From: CAVQBJ01 sp963819075
GTDB taxonomy: Bacteria; Actinomycetota; Thermoleophilia; Solirubrobacterales; Solirubrobacteraceae
Direction: 5' to 3'
Length of the DNA stretch: 64,000 nucleotides
Assembly (NCBI GenBank): GCA_963819075.1
Contig: CAWFUP010000004.1
Location: 186,001-250,000, forward strand
Position numbers and translations under genes: made by a program. The notes beneath the pieces are model-generated. The model made no database searches and was not told the origin of the DNA. It saw nothing but the letters and a program-made list of their open reading frames with translations. Below are positions 1 to 8,542 of this stretch, piece after piece (the first letter of the stretch is position 1; every line of letters starts with the position of its first letter).

Positions 1-281
1 GCCGTCGCGTCGTAGGGCTGCCCCTGCAGGTAGCGCGAGGCGATCGCCGTGACCCGCGCGGGCGTGCGAGCCCCGGACAGCTTCAGCGATTGGGCCAGCT
101 GAGCGGCGTCGCTGCGGATATCGCGGTCGATCTGCCCCCGCAGCTGCTGCCCGGTATCGCGGTAGACGACGACATAGGTGACGGCCACCGATGCGAGCAT
201 GACCGTCGCGACCCAGGCGGTCAGACGCCATCGCAGGCTCGCGGGGCGCCGCCAGCGACGCGGCCATGCCGACAGCGTCAT
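1..281 (-). CDS. Sensor histidine kinase, N-terminal part (cut by window edge)
   Basis: Only the first 93 codons are in the window. The protein starts with an Arg-rich cytoplasmic stretch, then one hydrophobic membrane segment (about residues 22-40, LTAWVATVMLASVAVTYVVV), then an extracytoplasmic region beginning TGQQLRGQIDRDIRSDAAQL. This is the standard N-terminus of an OmpR-partnered histidine kinase. The ATG lies 12 bp downstream of the stop of the response regulator gene on the same strand, so the two form a regulator-kinase operon. The catalytic domains lie outside the window, so the kinase call rests on this N-terminus plus its position. Confidence 0.75.
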   Translation of the reverse strand, partial: MTLSAWPRRWRRPASLRWRLTAWVATVMLASVAVTYVVVYRDTGQQLRGQIDRDIRSDAAQLAQSLKLSGARTPARVTAIASRYLQGQPYDAT

Positions 282-293
282 CGTCCTATCCGC

Positions 294-1028
294 TCACGGC
301 CCATCGTCGAGCCGATAGCCGACGGAGCGCACGGTGACGATCGGGCCGGCGGCGCGACCCTGGCGCAGCTTACGCCGCAGGTAGCCCATGTACACCTCGA
401 CGATGTTCGTGCCCGGGTCGTGCTCGTAGCCCCACACGGCCCGCAGGATCTGCTCGCGCGAAACGACGCGCCGGCGATTGCGCATGAGGAACACGAGCAG
501 ATCGAACTCGGTGGCCGACAGGCGCACCGACTCGCCGGCGCGGCTCACCTCGCGGGAGATCAGGTCCACCTCGATGTCGCCGCAGCGCAGCTCCGTCGGC
601 GGTGCGCGTCGCGAGCTACGCAACTGTGCCCGCACCCGAGCGACGAGCTCGGCGAGCGCGAACGGCTTGACGAGGTAGTCGACCGCTCCGGCATCGAGAC
701 CGGCGATGCGGTCGCGCACCTCGCCGCGCGCGGTCAGCACGATGACCGGCAGCTCGGGTTTGCGCTCGCGCAGCGTGGCGAGGATCTCGGCCCCGCTGCG
801 GCCCGGCAGCATCATGTCCAGGATGACGATGTCGAGCGTCTCGTTGAGCGCCCGTGCCTCCCCGTCAGTGCCGTCGGAAGCGACCTGCACCTCGAACCCG
901 GCGGCGAGCAGGCCACGTTCGAGGAAGTCGGCGATCCCGGCCTCGTCCTCGACGACGAGGACCCGCGCGGTGCCCGGCGCCTGATCTCCGTTGGCAGCGC
1001 CCGACGCGCCCTCCAGCGATTGCTCCAT
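294..1028 (-). CDS. OmpR/PhoB-family response regulator
   Basis: DNA-binding partner of the kinase that follows it. An N-terminal receiver domain has the acidic pair (VVEDEAG), the phospho-acceptor Asp in VILDMMLPG, the conserved Thr in VIVLTARG and the Lys in DYLVKPF. A C-terminal winged helix carries the typical ATEFDLLVFLMRN and VYMGYLRRKL segments. It ends in TVRSVGYRL, as OmpR-type regulators do. The frame is open back to 1157, but that extension is Arg-rich and not domain-like; the ATG at 1028 gives the normal length (244 aa). The start is not supported by a clear ribosome binding site. The signal sensed is unknown. Confidence 0.9.
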   Translation of the reverse strand: MEQSLEGASGAANGDQAPGTARVLVVEDEAGIADFLERGLLAAGFEVQVASDGTDGEARALNETLDIVILDMMLPGRSGAEILATLRERKPELPVIVLTARGEVRDRIAGLDAGAVDYLVKPFALAELVARVRAQLRSSRRAPPTELRCGDIEVDLISREVSRAGESVRLSATEFDLLVFLMRNRRRVVSREQILRAVWGYEHDPGTNIVEVYMGYLRRKLRQGRAAGPIVTVRSVGYRLDDGP

Positions 1029-1343
1029 CGATCGATCATAGGCACCGGCGACACGGTTCCGGCGGAGGGCGTGCGGCAGACCGCGGTTTGCCCGAGCCCA
1101 CCCCGGGGTGACGCGGCGGCGAGAAACGGGGCGCGGGTCAGTGAAGAGCTTTCTCATTTTCGGGGCGTAGCCAAGCGGTCGATGGAGGGGTAAGAACGAT
1201 CGAACCCTCCTCGATCCCGCTCCCTGACCTCATCGTCGCGGCACCGGTCCCGTTTCCTGCCTGGACCGACGTTTGCGCAGGACTCAGAGGTTTCTCATGT
1301 CGCGGTTATGCAGTCGTTAGACAATCTTCGAACACTGAGAGCC

Positions 1344-2027
1344 ATGCACTCCCAGGACCCCTCCCTCGTCCAGGGCGCTCCGGCGGCCGCAGCCGTCGAC
1401 GCGCGGCGCGAGCGGCGGGGGTGGCTGCTCGGCAGCGGCACGGCCGGGAACGAGCAGCTGACGGCGATGGTCGGGGTGATCCTCCTCGTCCTGCTCGCGG
1501 TCATCGGGTTGACGATCCTGCGCATCCATCAGCTCATCTCGGTCCACCTGTTCGTCGGTCTGCTTCTCATCGGGCCGGTGGTGCTGAAGGTGTCCAGCAC
1601 CGGTTACCGGTTCGTGCGCTATTACACGCACGACGCGGCGTACCGTCGCGTCGGGCCGCCGCTGCCGCTGCTGCGGCTGGTCGCCCCGGTTGTCGTCCTG
1701 TCGACCGTCGTCGTGTTCGCCAGCGGCGTCGCGCTGTTGCTGCTCGGCCCGAGCTCGCGCGGCCAGCTGCTCCTCATCCACAAGGCGAGCTTCTTCGTGT
1801 GGGTCGCGGTAACCGCCGTCCATGTCCTCGGCCACCTCCCCGGGTTGCCGGAGCATCTGCGCGCCGCGCGAGGCACGCGTGCCGCCGTGACGGGCAGCGA
1901 CCCGGGCAGCGGCGGCCGGACGATCGCTCTTACCGGGGCGCTGGTCGGCGGCCTGCTGCTCGCACTCATCCTGCTACCCGACTACGGTGCATGGACGAGC
2001 GCCACCGCGTTCCTGCACCACCACTGA
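1344..2027 (+). CDS. Membrane protein, cytochrome b561/DUF4405-like
   Basis: A 227-aa polytopic membrane protein. Hydrophobic segments follow at about residues 35-55 (LTAMVGVILLVLLAVIGLTIL), 62-78, 115-140, 150-170 and near the C-terminus. Histidines sit in or next to membrane segments (IHQLISVHLFVG, LLIHKASFFVWVAVTAVHVLGHL), the usual arrangement for b-type haem ligands in four-helix cytochromes. It is first in a rightward cluster with a ferric-reductase-like protein, a NuoF-like flavoprotein and a ferredoxin, so membrane electron transfer is the likely role. I prefer the ATG at 1344; an in-frame ATG at 1308 adds 12 residues. Haem binding is inferred. Confidence 0.6.
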   Translation: MHSQDPSLVQGAPAAAAVDARRERRGWLLGSGTAGNEQLTAMVGVILLVLLAVIGLTILRIHQLISVHLFVGLLLIGPVVLKVSSTGYRFVRYYTHDAAYRRVGPPLPLLRLVAPVVVLSTVVVFASGVALLLLGPSSRGQLLLIHKASFFVWVAVTAVHVLGHLPGLPEHLRAARGTRAAVTGSDPGSGGRTIALTGALVGGLLLALILLPDYGAWTSATAFLHHH

Positions 2028-2031
2028 CGAC

Positions 2032-2631
2032 ATGCTCCGGCACACGCCCAAAGCGCGCGATGCGGCCCTGTCGCGGATGCGCCGCCTCAACAACACGATC
2101 CTCGTGGCCTCGGTCGCCGCGACGCTCCTGCTGACCGAGGTCGCCGCGCACGCCTTCCCGGGACACAAGGTGACGACGACGACCGCACTGGCCGACGCCA
2201 CGCGTCGGGCCGGCGTCACCCGCGCACGTCACCATCACCATCACCACCACGCGAGGGCAGCGGCGGTGACGACGACCACGACGTCGAGCGCCAGCTCGAG
2301 CTCGAGCACGGCGACGGCGGCTCCCGCCGGCGGGTCGAGCGGCTCGGGTTCGAGCGCGCCGCAGGCGGCCGCAGTCGCCCCGACCGCCACCGGCAACTCG
2401 AGCGGCTCGTCGGGCTCGGCGAACGGCTCGTCGGGCAGCTCGAATGGCTCCTCGGGTTCCTCGGGCGGTTCCTCGCCGGCCGCGGCGAGCGCTCCGGTGA
2501 CCCCGGCCCAGGCGCCGACTCCGACTCCGACTCCGGCTCCGGCTCCTGCTCCGGCACCGGCGCCCGCCCCCGTACAGAGCGCTCCGGCGCCTGCCCCCAC
2601 CCCCGCCCCCGTCGTCACGGCCACGTCGTAG
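2032..2631 (+). CDS. Low-complexity membrane-anchored protein with a natural His7 tract
   Basis: A 199-aa protein of no recognised family. A short basic N-terminus (residues 1-20) is followed by one membrane segment or uncleaved signal (about 24-40, TILVASVAATLLLTEVAAHA). Then comes a tract of seven consecutive His (near residue 64), a Thr/Ser region, Gly-Ser-Asn repeats (SSGSANGSSGSSNGSSGSS) and a Pro-Ala-Thr tail ending PAPVVTATS. It starts 4 bp after the preceding stop and ends 4 bp before the ferric-reductase-like gene, so it is translationally linked to the redox cluster. A metal-binding or spacer role outside the membrane is only a suggestion. A smaller protein of similar build is encoded at 11429-11740. 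Confidence 0.7.
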   Translation: MLRHTPKARDAALSRMRRLNNTILVASVAATLLLTEVAAHAFPGHKVTTTTALADATRRAGVTRARHHHHHHHARAAAVTTTTTSSASSSSSTATAAPAGGSSGSGSSAPQAAAVAPTATGNSSGSSGSANGSSGSSNGSSGSSGGSSPAAASAPVTPAQAPTPTPTPAPAPAPAPAPAPVQSAPAPAPTPAPVVTATS

Positions 2632-2635
2632 CCCG

Positions 2636-3397
2636 ATGCCTCCGCTGATCGCCACCGCCGGGCCGAGCGCCTACTGGTACCTCACCCGATCGACAGGCGT
2701 CGTGAGCCTCATCCTGCTCACCCTCAGCGTCGTGCTCGGGGTCATCAGCGCCGAGCGCTTCAGCACGATCCACTGGCCGCGGTTCCTCGTCGACGGGGCG
2801 CACCGCACGATCTCGCTCCTCGCCGTCGCTTTCCTTGTCGTCCACATCCTCACGGCGGTGCTCGACAGCTTCAGCTCGATCTCGCTCGTCAACGCGGTCA
2901 TTCCGTTCACCGGCAGCTACCGACCGTTCTGGCTCGGGCTTGGCGCCGTCGCGTTCGACCTGCTGCTCGCGGTGGTCATCACGAGCCTCGTGCGCCAGTC
3001 GCTCGGCCATCGGGCATGGCGAGCCATCCACTGGCTCGCCTACGCGTGCTGGCCGATCGCTCTGCTGCACGGCCTCGGGACCGGCACCGACGTCCAGAGC
3101 ACGTGGATGCTCGTGATCAGCACCGCGTGTCTCGTGGCCGTCATCGGCGCCGTCGCGGCTCGCGCATTCGCCGAGCGCGAGCGCCACGGCCGCGGCGCGA
3201 CGGTGGCCGTGGCCACCGCGTCGTGCTTCACGCTGGGCGTGGCGCTGTGGCTGCCGTCCGGACCGCTCGCGCCGCACTGGGCCAAGCGCTCGGGCACGCC
3301 GGCCAACCTGCTCACCCACACCTCGAGCGCCGGCCAACCGCCTCGGCTGGCGGCGGCCGACCGAGCGCCCGCCGCTCCACACGGAGGCACGACATGA
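2636..3397 (+). CDS. Ferric-reductase-like transmembrane protein
   Basis: A 253-aa membrane protein resembling the ferric-reductase-like transmembrane domain (YedZ/FRE type). It has about six hydrophobic segments. His residues that could ligate haem sit in helices: GAHRTISLLAVAFLVVHILT, and HRAWRAIHWLAYACWPIALLHGLG. No FAD or NAD-binding domain follows in the same chain; instead the next gene, whose ATG overlaps this stop codon (ATGA), encodes a NuoF-like flavoprotein. This suggests the soluble flavoprotein and ferredoxin exchange electrons with this haem protein. Function beyond electron transfer cannot be read from the sequence. Confidence 0.8.
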   Translation: MPPLIATAGPSAYWYLTRSTGVVSLILLTLSVVLGVISAERFSTIHWPRFLVDGAHRTISLLAVAFLVVHILTAVLDSFSSISLVNAVIPFTGSYRPFWLGLGAVAFDLLLAVVITSLVRQSLGHRAWRAIHWLAYACWPIALLHGLGTGTDVQSTWMLVISTACLVAVIGAVAARAFAERERHGRGATVAVATASCFTLGVALWLPSGPLAPHWAKRSGTPANLLTHTSSAGQPPRLAAADRAPAAPHGGTT

Positions 3398-4698
3398 CCG
3401 TCGACGAGCACGCCACGACGCTCCCCCGACTGCTCACCGGGCTTCCGTCCTCGGGTGCGATGACCCTCGAGGACCACTTGGCCACCCACGGCGAGGTTCC
3501 GGCGCTCAGCCGGCAGCACGGGCGAGCGCGCCCGTCGGACCTCATCGATGTCATCGAGGCGGCCGGCCTCCGCGGCCGTGGCGGAGCAGGCTTCCCGACG
3601 GCCGTCAAGATGCGCACCGTCTCCGGCGGGCGCGGCAAGCCGGTCGTCGTGGCCAACGGCGTCGAGGGCGAGCCGATGAGCCTCAAGGACCGGCTGCTGC
3701 TCGAGCGGCTCCCCCACCTCGTGCTCGACGGCGCGTTCGCCGCGGCCGGCGCGATCGGCGCGAGCGAGATCATCATCTGCGTCGACGAGCTGGCCACGCG
3801 CGCCCTGGCCGCCGTCGAACTTGCGCTTCACGAGCGCCGCGGGCTCCTCCCGCGCCGGCCGAGCGTGCGGATCGCCGTCCTCCCGAGTGGCTACGTGGCC
3901 GGACAGGAGTCGGCCGTCGTCAGCTTCCTCAACGGCGGGGCGCCGAAGCCGACGATCATGCCGGTGTTCGAGCGCGGCGTCGGCGGACGCCCGACGCTCG
4001 TCGACAACGTCGAGACGCTCAGTCACGTCGCCCTCATCGCCCGCTACGGCGCGGATTGGTTCCGTGCCCTCGGCACGGAAGCCCAGCCGGGCTCCACCCT
4101 GGTCACGCTCGGCGGCGCCGTCATGCATGGCGGCGTGTACGAGATCGAGCCGGGTGTGACGCTCGGTGCCCTCGTGGACGCCGCCGGCGGGGTACGTCAG
4201 TCGGTGCGCGCGATCCTGCTCGGCGGATATGCCGGCAGCTGGCTCTCGCCGGCCGGCACGCGTGACCTGCGCATCTGTCCGGAGGACCTCACCGGCGCCG
4301 GCGCGTCACTCGGTGCCGGGCTCATCTTCGCCCTGCCGAGCGATGCCTGCGGCGTGGCCGAGATCGCGAGCGTCGCTCGCTGGATGAGCGACGAGAGCGC
4401 CGGGCAGTGCGGCCCCTGCGTCCACGGGCTCGGCTCGATCGCCGAGGTGCTCGAGGCGATCGTCGACGGCAGCGCCGATCGCGAGGCGTGCCGGCGCGTC
4501 GACCGGTGGTGCTCCCTCGTCACTCGCCGTGGGGCCTGCGCGCACCCGGACGGCGCGGCGCGATTCATCGCGACCGGTCTGCGCACGTTCTCGCGCGAGT
4601 TCGAGGACCACGTCCTGCATGGTCCGTGCGACGCCTGCGCCGGACCGCGCGTCCTCCCCGTTCCCGCGCTCGACCACACCGCGATCGCGGCGGCCTGA
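3394..4698 (+). CDS. NuoF-like NADH:flavin oxidoreductase subunit
   Basis: A 434-aa relative of the 51-kDa NADH/FMN subunit of complex I (NuoF). Residues about 55-65 hold the Gly-rich GLRGRGGAGFP, then ANGVEGEP in place of the FMN-binding NADEGEPGT, and PTLVDNVETLSHV. An SLBB-like domain follows (GVYEIEPGVTLGALVDAAGG). The C-terminal Fe-S region reads ESAGQCGPC...RGACAHPDG, where canonical NuoF has ESCGKCTPC...LCALGD: the first cluster Cys is replaced by Ala. No NuoE or NuoG is nearby. It likely moves electrons between NAD(P)H, the ferredoxin encoded next and the membrane haem proteins upstream. The frame is open much further upstream, but ATG 3394 matches the family length and overlaps the previous stop. 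Confidence 0.85.
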   Translation: MTVDEHATTLPRLLTGLPSSGAMTLEDHLATHGEVPALSRQHGRARPSDLIDVIEAAGLRGRGGAGFPTAVKMRTVSGGRGKPVVVANGVEGEPMSLKDRLLLERLPHLVLDGAFAAAGAIGASEIIICVDELATRALAAVELALHERRGLLPRRPSVRIAVLPSGYVAGQESAVVSFLNGGAPKPTIMPVFERGVGGRPTLVDNVETLSHVALIARYGADWFRALGTEAQPGSTLVTLGGAVMHGGVYEIEPGVTLGALVDAAGGVRQSVRAILLGGYAGSWLSPAGTRDLRICPEDLTGAGASLGAGLIFALPSDACGVAEIASVARWMSDESAGQCGPCVHGLGSIAEVLEAIVDGSADREACRRVDRWCSLVTRRGACAHPDGAARFIATGLRTFSREFEDHVLHGPCDACAGPRVLPVPALDHTAIAAA

Positions 4699-4703
4699 GC
4701 ACG

Positions 4704-4955
4704 ATGGCCAAGCACCTGAAGGTCAATCCGATCACCTGCGACGCGCATGGGATGTGCGCCGAGCTGCTGCCCGAGCTGATCAGGCTCGATGACTGGGGCT
4801 ATCCGATCATCGACGACGGCCCGATCCCGCCGGATCTCGAGCCGCTGGCCAAGAAGGCCGTCGCCGTGTGCCCGACGCTCGCGCTCAAGCTCGAGCGCCG
4901 CGCCGACGCTCCGGCTCGCCGTCCGCGCCGCGCGCCCCAGCGCGCGCCCCGCTGA
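4704..4955 (+). CDS. Ferredoxin, [3Fe-4S]-type
   Basis: An 83-aa small electron carrier. The ligand pattern CDAHGMC (C-x5-C) followed by a distant CPTLAL (CP) gives three cluster cysteines, as in the [3Fe-4S] ferredoxins that serve actinobacterial P450s and related redox partners. It has the usual acidic middle (LIRLDDWGYPIIDDG) and an unusual Arg/Pro/Ala-rich tail (ARRPRRAPQRAPR). It starts 5 bp after the NuoF-like gene, so the two proteins probably work together. Confidence 0.9.
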   Translation: MAKHLKVNPITCDAHGMCAELLPELIRLDDWGYPIIDDGPIPPDLEPLAKKAVAVCPTLALKLERRADAPARRPRRAPQRAPR

Positions 4956-5008
4956 CCAGAACGACGCGAAGGCGCGCCCGCCGCGCCCGATCGGTCATCC
5001 TCTGTCGC

Positions 5009-5941
5009 GTGGAGGCGACCGGCACCGTCCTCATCACCGGCGCGACGAGCGGGCTCGGACTCGGGGTCGCGGGCCTGCTCGCGGACGATCCGGCCTGGCA
5101 CGTGGTCATGACCGGACGCGACGCCGGGCGCACGGCCGCGGCCGCCGCACCGATCGGCGCCGAGCCGGCCGCGCTCGATCTCGGGTCACTCGACGGAGTC
5201 CGCTCGTTGGTGACGCGCCTCCAAACCGGTGGACGGCCGCCGCTGCACGCGATCGTCGCCAACGCCGGACTGCAGCACCTGCGCAGCACAGCCGCGAGCG
5301 CCGATGGCTTGGAGGAGACGTTTGCCGTCAATCACCTTGGTCATTTTCTGCTCGTGCAGATGCTCTTCGAGCAGCTGGCGCCGCCGTCGCGCGTCGTCGT
5401 GGTGAGCAGCGGGACGCACGATCCACAGCGGCGCACGGGCATGCCGGCTCCGCGTTACACGAGCGCGAGCGACCTGGCCCGTCCCGACCCGGCGTGGGCC
5501 CAGGACGACACTGCGGTCACCGCCGGACGACGTCGCTACACGACCTCGAAGCTGTGCAACATCCTGTTCACGTACGAGTTGCAGCGACGGCTCGGCGGTC
5601 GGGGCGTGACGTTCAACGTCTTCGATCCCGGCCTCATGCCCGGGACCGGACTGGCCCGTGACTACCCGGCCTACCAGCGTCTGGTCTGGCGCTACCTGCT
5701 GCCGGCACTGACGCTCGTCAACCGCGACATCAACACGCCGCGCCGATCGGCGGCGGCGCTGGCGCGGCTTGTCACCGACCCGTCCCTGGAGGCCGTGAGC
5801 GGCCGCTACTTCTCCGGCGCACGGTTGGCGGACTCCTCGACGGAGTCCCACGACCCGGCGAAGGCGGCCGATCTCTGGGATACGAGCCTGGCGCTTTGCG
5901 GGCTGACCGCCGACGCTGCGCCCGCGCCGCCGGCGGGATGA
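5009..5941 (+). CDS. Short-chain dehydrogenase/reductase (retinol dehydrogenase/POR-like)
   Basis: A 310-aa NAD(P)-dependent SDR. The nucleotide-binding motif GATSGLG is at residues about 10-16. The NAG motif (IVANAGLQ) and the catalytic YTTSK are present, and between them lies the long insertion typical of protochlorophyllide-reductase/retinol-dehydrogenase-like SDRs (RYTSASDLARP). GTG at 5009 puts the Rossmann strand eight residues from the N-terminus; the frame is open upstream but the extra residues are a Pro/Arg-rich run. It lies 53 bp downstream of the ferredoxin gene and may be co-transcribed. Substrate unknown. Confidence 0.85.
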   Translation: MEATGTVLITGATSGLGLGVAGLLADDPAWHVVMTGRDAGRTAAAAAPIGAEPAALDLGSLDGVRSLVTRLQTGGRPPLHAIVANAGLQHLRSTAASADGLEETFAVNHLGHFLLVQMLFEQLAPPSRVVVVSSGTHDPQRRTGMPAPRYTSASDLARPDPAWAQDDTAVTAGRRRYTTSKLCNILFTYELQRRLGGRGVTFNVFDPGLMPGTGLARDYPAYQRLVWRYLLPALTLVNRDINTPRRSAAALARLVTDPSLEAVSGRYFSGARLADSSTESHDPAKAADLWDTSLALCGLTADAAPAPPAG

Positions 5942-5960
5942 CCGCAGGGGCGCAGGCGGC

Positions 5961-7001
5961 TCAGCGAGCGGAGGCGATCGCTGCTTCGGATTGCCAGCGC
6001 ACCGCGGGCCGCCGCCGGGCGGCCTCGTCGACCTCGCGGTCGCGCACGACCTCGAGCGGCTCGGCGTAGCGCGATCGCGCGAAGCGCGACCAGTAACGAG
6101 CGGTCGCCCGCAGCAGATCCTCGTCGAGATGAGGGCGCACGGCCGACCCGGATCGGTGCGCCCGCACGATCGCCAGCTTGCGGTCAACGAACTCGTCGAT
6201 CGCCACGAAGCGCGAGGGACGAAAGTCCGCACTCGTCGACGGCGCCTGGTAGCAGTACAGACCGGGGACCTCTCGCGCCGCGGCGAGCGTCGCTCGGTTG
6301 ACGTTGCGGTGGTCCTGGTCGCGGTCGCAGGCGGAATGCGTGTAGACCCGCGTCGCCGCGACCTCGTCGATGACGTGCTCGATCGCTGCCACCGTGGGGC
6401 CCGCCTTTGCGACCACCGTGTCGTGCAGGTCGCACAGGAACAACCGCGCCGACAGCATCTCGGCGGCCCGGCCGGCCCGCAGCGCCCGCTTCGTCGGAAC
6501 GCCCCCGACCCCGCCGCCGGTCAGCGTCAGGATCGCCAGATCGTGCCCCGCGGCGACGTGGCGGAGCAGGATGCCGCCGCAGCCCACCTCGACGTCGTCG
6601 GGGTGAGCGCCGATCGCCAGGACGACCTCGTGACCGCTCATGACGCGTTCGCGGGTGAGCGCGATCAGCTCGACGGCCTTGCCGACCAGAGCCGGCGGCT
6701 CGACCGGCATGGTCATGAAATCGTCGGCGCCGGCGCGGAGGGCGGCCGCCGCGTAGTCGAGGCTGTCGCGGGCGGAGAGAATGAGCGTCGCGACCTCCGG
6801 GCGCGCGGCCCTGATCGTCGCGACGAGCTCGATGCGTCGCAGGGTGGGCGGCTCGATGCCCGCCACGACCAGATCCCAGCGCCGCGCCGCGGCGAGGGTG
6901 GCCGCGCCGTCGGTGCTGCTCGCGCGCGTGACGCGTCCGACAAGGGCCAGACGTGCGACGAGCACATCGGCCAACACGTCGTCATCTTCTGCGAGCAGCA
7001 C
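5961..7001 (-). CDS. Response-regulator receiver fused to PIG-L/LmbE deacetylase
   Basis: A 346-aa fusion. Residues 1-120 form a receiver-like domain: it starts MLLAEDDDVL and has DLVVAGIEPP at the phospho-acceptor position. There the conserved Asp is replaced by Gly or Ile, although Asp43 lies just before. It continues with TLILSARDS and DDFMTMP, where the usual Lys-Pro is Met-Pro. Residues about 128-290 form a PIG-L (LmbE-like) deacetylase domain with the zinc motif IGAHPDDVEVGCGG and HSACDRDQDHRNV. PIG-L enzymes remove acetyl groups from N-acetylglucosamine-type substrates. The receiver probably acts as a regulatory or scaffold module and may be phosphorylation-independent. The GTG at 7001 begins right at the receiver domain. 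Its partner is unknown. Confidence 0.85.
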   Translation of the reverse strand: MLLAEDDDVLADVLVARLALVGRVTRASSTDGAATLAAARRWDLVVAGIEPPTLRRIELVATIRAARPEVATLILSARDSLDYAAAALRAGADDFMTMPVEPPALVGKAVELIALTRERVMSGHEVVLAIGAHPDDVEVGCGGILLRHVAAGHDLAILTLTGGGVGGVPTKRALRAGRAAEMLSARLFLCDLHDTVVAKAGPTVAAIEHVIDEVAATRVYTHSACDRDQDHRNVNRATLAAAREVPGLYCYQAPSTSADFRPSRFVAIDEFVDRKLAIVRAHRSGSAVRPHLDEDLLRATARYWSRFARSRYAEPLEVVRDREVDEAARRRPAVRWQSEAAIASAR

Positions 7002-7144
7002 CTCGGCGGGGCGAGGATGGGCGTCCCGTTGTTTCGTCAGCCACTTCAGAACGATGATGCTATGCGGCTAGGCTGCCGCCGAGCCAAGCCGCAGGGTCGG
7101 TGTGCGGCTTGGATGTCAGCGGACGGACGTCAGCCCGCGGACAA

Positions 7145-8542
7145 TCACGACCGGGCGACGTCTCCGCTCTGGCACAGCTCCGCGAGCGATTGTTCGATGC
7201 CGCCGGCCAGGACGTCGACGTCGGCCGCCGCCAGTCGGTCGGCATTGAGCCCGAAGACCATCTGCCCCGCGTACGTGACCACCGCGATGCCAACCGCGTG
7301 GCCGGCGAACAGCGGCACGAGCGGCAGCACCTCGACGAGCGGAGCGCCGAGCGCGTAGAGCCGTCGGCGCGGGCCCGGGACGTTGGTGATCGTCAGGTTG
7401 AACATGCGCGGACCGCCGAACATCGACTGGGCCAGGAGCGCACCCGCGATCGGTGGGCCCATGTCGGCGAGGTTCACGATCGTGCTCCCGCCGGCCTTCT
7501 GCGAACCGGCCTTCAGTTGCGTGGCCGTATCACGGACACGGCGGTGGCGGACGATCGGATCGGGCTCGTCCACCGGCAGCTCGACGAACAGGGACGTGAG
7601 CTCGTTCCCGAGCGCATGTTCGCGATCCTCGCCGCGGAGATTCACCGGCACCTGAGCCCGCAGGCCGGTGGGCAGCGCATCGCCCCGGGAGAGCAGCAGA
7701 TGACGCAGGCCTCCGGCGCACACCGCGAGCACGACGTCGTTTACGGTGCCGCCGAGCGCCGTCCTCGCCGCCATCACATCGGCGAGCGGCACACGGACGA
7801 CCGCGTAGCGGCGGGTGCCGCTCATCTCGCCGTTCAGGCTCGTCCGCGGCGCGGCAATCAGTTCCTCGCGCACGATCAGTTCCATCGCCGCACGGAGGCG
7901 ATCGAGCGACGCACGAGGATGGAGCGCCGCGCCGATCCCGGCCCGAGCGCCACGAACGACGAGCCCGGGTGAGAGCCAGAATCGGCCGTCTCCGTTCGAT
8001 CCACCGTCGAGGTCTGGCGTCGGTGGATCCGTCGGCGAATGGGGCGGCGCGTCCGGCTCCGCATCGAGCAGCACGTTGCCGATGTCCAGCGAGCCGACGC
8101 CGTCCACGAGGCAGTGATGCGTCTTAGTGGCGAGCGCCCAGCGCCCATGCTGGAGCCCGTCGACGAGCGTCATCTCCCACAACGGCCGGTGCCGGTCGAG
8201 TCGGTGGGACCAGAAATCGCCGAGCCATGCGTGCAGCGCAGCGTCGTCGCCGGGCTGCGGAAGCGTCACGTGATGAAGGTGGCCGTCGATGTCAAATCCC
8301 GAAGCGGGCTCCCAGGTCAGCCAGGTGAGCGGGCCGGCATGCGGGGCGGAGAGCTGTTGCGCGAAGCGCGGCACGAGGCCGATGCGCTCGTCGATGTACT
8401 CGCGCAGGCGGGCAGGGCTCGGCGTCGAGCCGTCCGGGAGCGGGTCGAACACGAGCGCGGCCCCGATGTGCATATGGGCGGACTCGTCGGCCTGCTCGAG
8501 GTCGAGGAACATCGTGTCCAGCATGCTCAACCGCTCGCTCAT
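7145..8542 (-). CDS. Wax ester synthase/diacylglycerol acyltransferase (WS/DGAT)
   Basis: A 465-aa acyl-CoA-dependent acyltransferase that makes triacylglycerol or wax esters. The catalytic HHxxxDG motif is present (HHCLVDG, about residue 142). The family C-terminal features are also there: LNGEMSGTRR, the NDVVLAVCAGGLR block, and FNLTITNVPGP. The start MSERLSMLDTMFLDLE is the classic WS/DGAT N-terminus. It is divergent from the FHA-MMPL gene across a 135-bp gap, so lipid synthesis and lipid export may be linked here, but that is only positional evidence. Confidence 0.92.
   Translation of the reverse strand: MSERLSMLDTMFLDLEQADESAHMHIGAALVFDPLPDGSTPSPARLREYIDERIGLVPRFAQQLSAPHAGPLTWLTWEPASGFDIDGHLHHVTLPQPGDDAALHAWLGDFWSHRLDRHRPLWEMTLVDGLQHGRWALATKTHHCLVDGVGSLDIGNVLLDAEPDAPPHSPTDPPTPDLDGGSNGDGRFWLSPGLVVRGARAGIGAALHPRASLDRLRAAMELIVREELIAAPRTSLNGEMSGTRRYAVVRVPLADVMAARTALGGTVNDVVLAVCAGGLRHLLLSRGDALPTGLRAQVPVNLRGEDREHALGNELTSLFVELPVDEPDPIVRHRRVRDTATQLKAGSQKAGGSTIVNLADMGPPIAGALLAQSMFGGPRMFNLTITNVPGPRRRLYALGAPLVEVLPLVPLFAGHAVGIAVVTYAGQMVFGLNADRLAAADVDVLAGGIEQSLAELCQSGDVARS

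Noticed and set aside
1157..1307. A riboswitch or attenuator between the response regulator and the membrane protein gene
   Set aside because: No conserved aptamer-like or terminator structure could be recognised by eye.
3016..3393. N-terminal extension of the NuoF-like frame
   Set aside because: It overlaps the ferric-reductase-like gene in another frame and is Arg/His-rich; ATG 3394 fits the family and the ATGA overlap.
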